Assembly (NCBI GenBank): GCA_002343425.1
Contig: DDSO01000045.1
Location: 17,157 to 81,156, forward strand
Origin: Brevundimonas sp. UBA2388
GTDB taxonomy: Bacteria; Pseudomonadota; Alphaproteobacteria; Caulobacterales; Caulobacteraceae
Reading direction: 5' to 3'
Length of the DNA stretch: 64,000 nt
The notes under the pieces are model-generated. The model was not told the origin of the DNA, made no database searches, and saw nothing but the letters and a program-made list of their open reading frames with translations. Of this stretch, positions 63,142 through 64,000 are shown in pieces (position 1 is the first letter of the stretch; each line of letters starts with the position of its first letter). The translations under genes were made by a program, and so were the position numbers.

Positions 63142-63255
63142 CTCCCTCCCCTTCATGGGGAGGGATGTCGGCGCGAAGCGACGACAGGGTGGGGTGCGTC
63201 TGGAATTCCCCACCCGGTCGCTGCGCGACCACCCTCCCCACTTCGGGGGAGGGAG
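63142..63255. repeat. CTCCCTCCCC palindrome between ccmA and acnA
   Basis: 114-bp element with 10-bp inverted ends (CTCCCTCCCC / GGGGAGGGAG). Each end is itself a hairpin (CCCTCCCC-TTCA-TGGGGAGGG; CCCTCCCC-ACTTC-GGGGGAGGG) and the middle carries a further inner pair (GTGGGG..CCCCAC). It overlaps the ccmA ribosome-binding position and occupies part of the 312-base acnA/ccmA intergenic region (63137-63448), which otherwise shows only a GC-rich leader. Confidence 0.85.
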
Positions 63256-63448
63256 AGCGTTTGTGCGACCCGTTCGCAATGACCCCATGCCCGACGGGGA
63301 TACATGGACGCGCCCCGGAACCCTCGCTATATCCGGCCCCGCCGCAGCAGGCGTTCGCCGCGCGCGTCGGGGACCTGTGCGCCCCGCCGTCGACCGCGCG
63401 TTCGTGCAACCGGATTGTCGGGCGGCGTGAACCAGAGGAAGCCTCTCC

Positions 63449-64000
63449 ATGCCGTCAGTCGACAGCCTCAAGACCCGCCGGGACATCACCGTCGGGCGCA
63501 AGAAATACGCCTATTACAGCCTTCCGGCCGCTGAGGAAGCGGGCCTGACCGGGATTTCCCGCCTGCCGCGCTCGATGAAGGTGCTGCTGGAGAACCTGCT
63601 GCGCAATGAGGACGGGGTTTCCGTCAGCGAAGCCGACCTCAGGGCCGTCGCCGCATGGATCGAGAACAAGGGCTCGGTCGAGCACGAGATCGCCTTCCGC
63701 CCGGCCCGGGTCCTGATGCAGGACTTCACCGGCGTGCCCGCCGTGGTCGACCTGGCCGCCATGCGCGACGCCATGAGCGCGCTCGGCGCCGACGCGACCA
63801 AGATCAATCCGCTGGTGCCCGTTGATCTGGTCATCGACCACTCGGTCATGGTCGACCATTTCGGCACGCCCGGCGCCTTCAACCAGAACGTCGAGCGCGA
63901 ATATGAGCGCAACATCGAGCGCTATAATTTCCTGCGCTGGGGTTCGTCGGCCTTCAACAATTTCCGCGTCGTGCCCCCCGGCACCGGCATCTGCCACCAG
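63449..64000 (+). CDS. acnA: Aconitate hydratase, 3' end outside window
   Basis: The first 184 codons of an aconitase that converts citrate to isocitrate in the TCA cycle. The frame starts at ATG 63449 after AGAGGAAG and stays open to the window end. Recognised: [80 protein letters not shown] and [24 protein letters not shown], all AcnA-type. The cluster cysteines lie beyond the window. acnA divergent from ccmABC is common in alphaproteobacteria. Confidence 0.96.
   Translation, partial: MPSVDSLKTRRDITVGRKKYAYYSLPAAEEAGLTGISRLPRSMKVLLENLLRNEDGVSVSEADLRAVAAWIENKGSVEHEIAFRPARVLMQDFTGVPAVVDLAAMRDAMSALGADATKINPLVPVDLVIDHSVMVDHFGTPGAFNQNVEREYERNIERYNFLRWGSSAFNNFRVVPPGTGICHQ

Overview
The window reads as chromosomal DNA of a high-GC alphaproteobacterium of the Caulobacterales, most likely Brevundimonas or a close relative. 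The evidence is gene content only: alphaproteobacterial blocks (acnA next to ccmABCDG; rsmI-yraN-sirB1-gshB-comM; yciB/ispZ-ftsY), a ShkA-like hybrid kinase, several S9 peptidases and strong GC3 bias. No 16S gene is present, so the genus is an inference. I see no rRNA, tRNA, CRISPR array, prophage or insertion-sequence transposase. Most of the window is ordinary core or near-core chromosome.

Layout. 1-9.5 kb: two tandem S9 peptidases (the first cut by the window edge), an AsmA-type protein, an alpha/beta hydrolase, an exported unknown and AMP nucleosidase. 9.5-16.2 kb: phasin, creatininase-family enzyme, a 49-residue membrane protein, endonuclease III, an ATP-grasp enzyme, a PfkB/adenosine kinase, an Smr/XRE/DUF2975 cluster and a 38-residue hydrophobic protein. 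16.3-22 kb: rdgB, hemW, an FMN alpha-hydroxy-acid oxidase and a coupled glycosyltransferase/outer-membrane barrel pair. 22-36 kb: a sensor kinase with response regulator, a GNAT enzyme, the rsmI-yraN-sirB1-gshB-comM run, a ShkA-like kinase, AmpG-type transporter and maeB. 36-48 kb: a gene-free structured block, dapF, a potassium channel, two S9A oligopeptidases, a MarR regulator with a histone-like tail, yciB, ftsY and nadE. 48-64 kb: hydrolase, HAD phosphatase, nucleotide-sugar aminotransferase and dehydrogenase, MaoC hydratase, threonine dehydratase, glpK, an APH-type kinase, an exported CHAT/PPC pair, the ccm cluster and the start of acnA.

How genes work together: ccmABCDG (with a DUF1223 thioredoxin-like protein alongside) makes c-type cytochromes. 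The glycosyltransferase and barrel probably make and export a polysaccharide. AMP nucleosidase, adenosine kinase and rdgB handle purine salvage and nucleotide cleaning. ftsY and yciB act in membrane protein targeting and envelope upkeep. AmpG, dapF and the exported peptidases serve wall and peptide recycling.

The most striking non-genic signal is intergenic. At least six kinds of long palindromic repeat, 65-170 bp, occupy gene borders: five copies with arms built from TAGTGGC/TAGTGGT heptamers (four of them sharing a core of about 66 bp), one with TAGGGAT heptamer arms, two GTCATTCCGG elements, one with 30-bp perfect arms, two TTGTGTTCGTTGTG elements and one CTCCCTCCCC element. Several touch stop codons or lie in ribosome-binding positions. 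A 500-bp gene-free block with at least four stem-loops in a row (36.11-36.61 kb) is the best candidate for an undescribed structured RNA.
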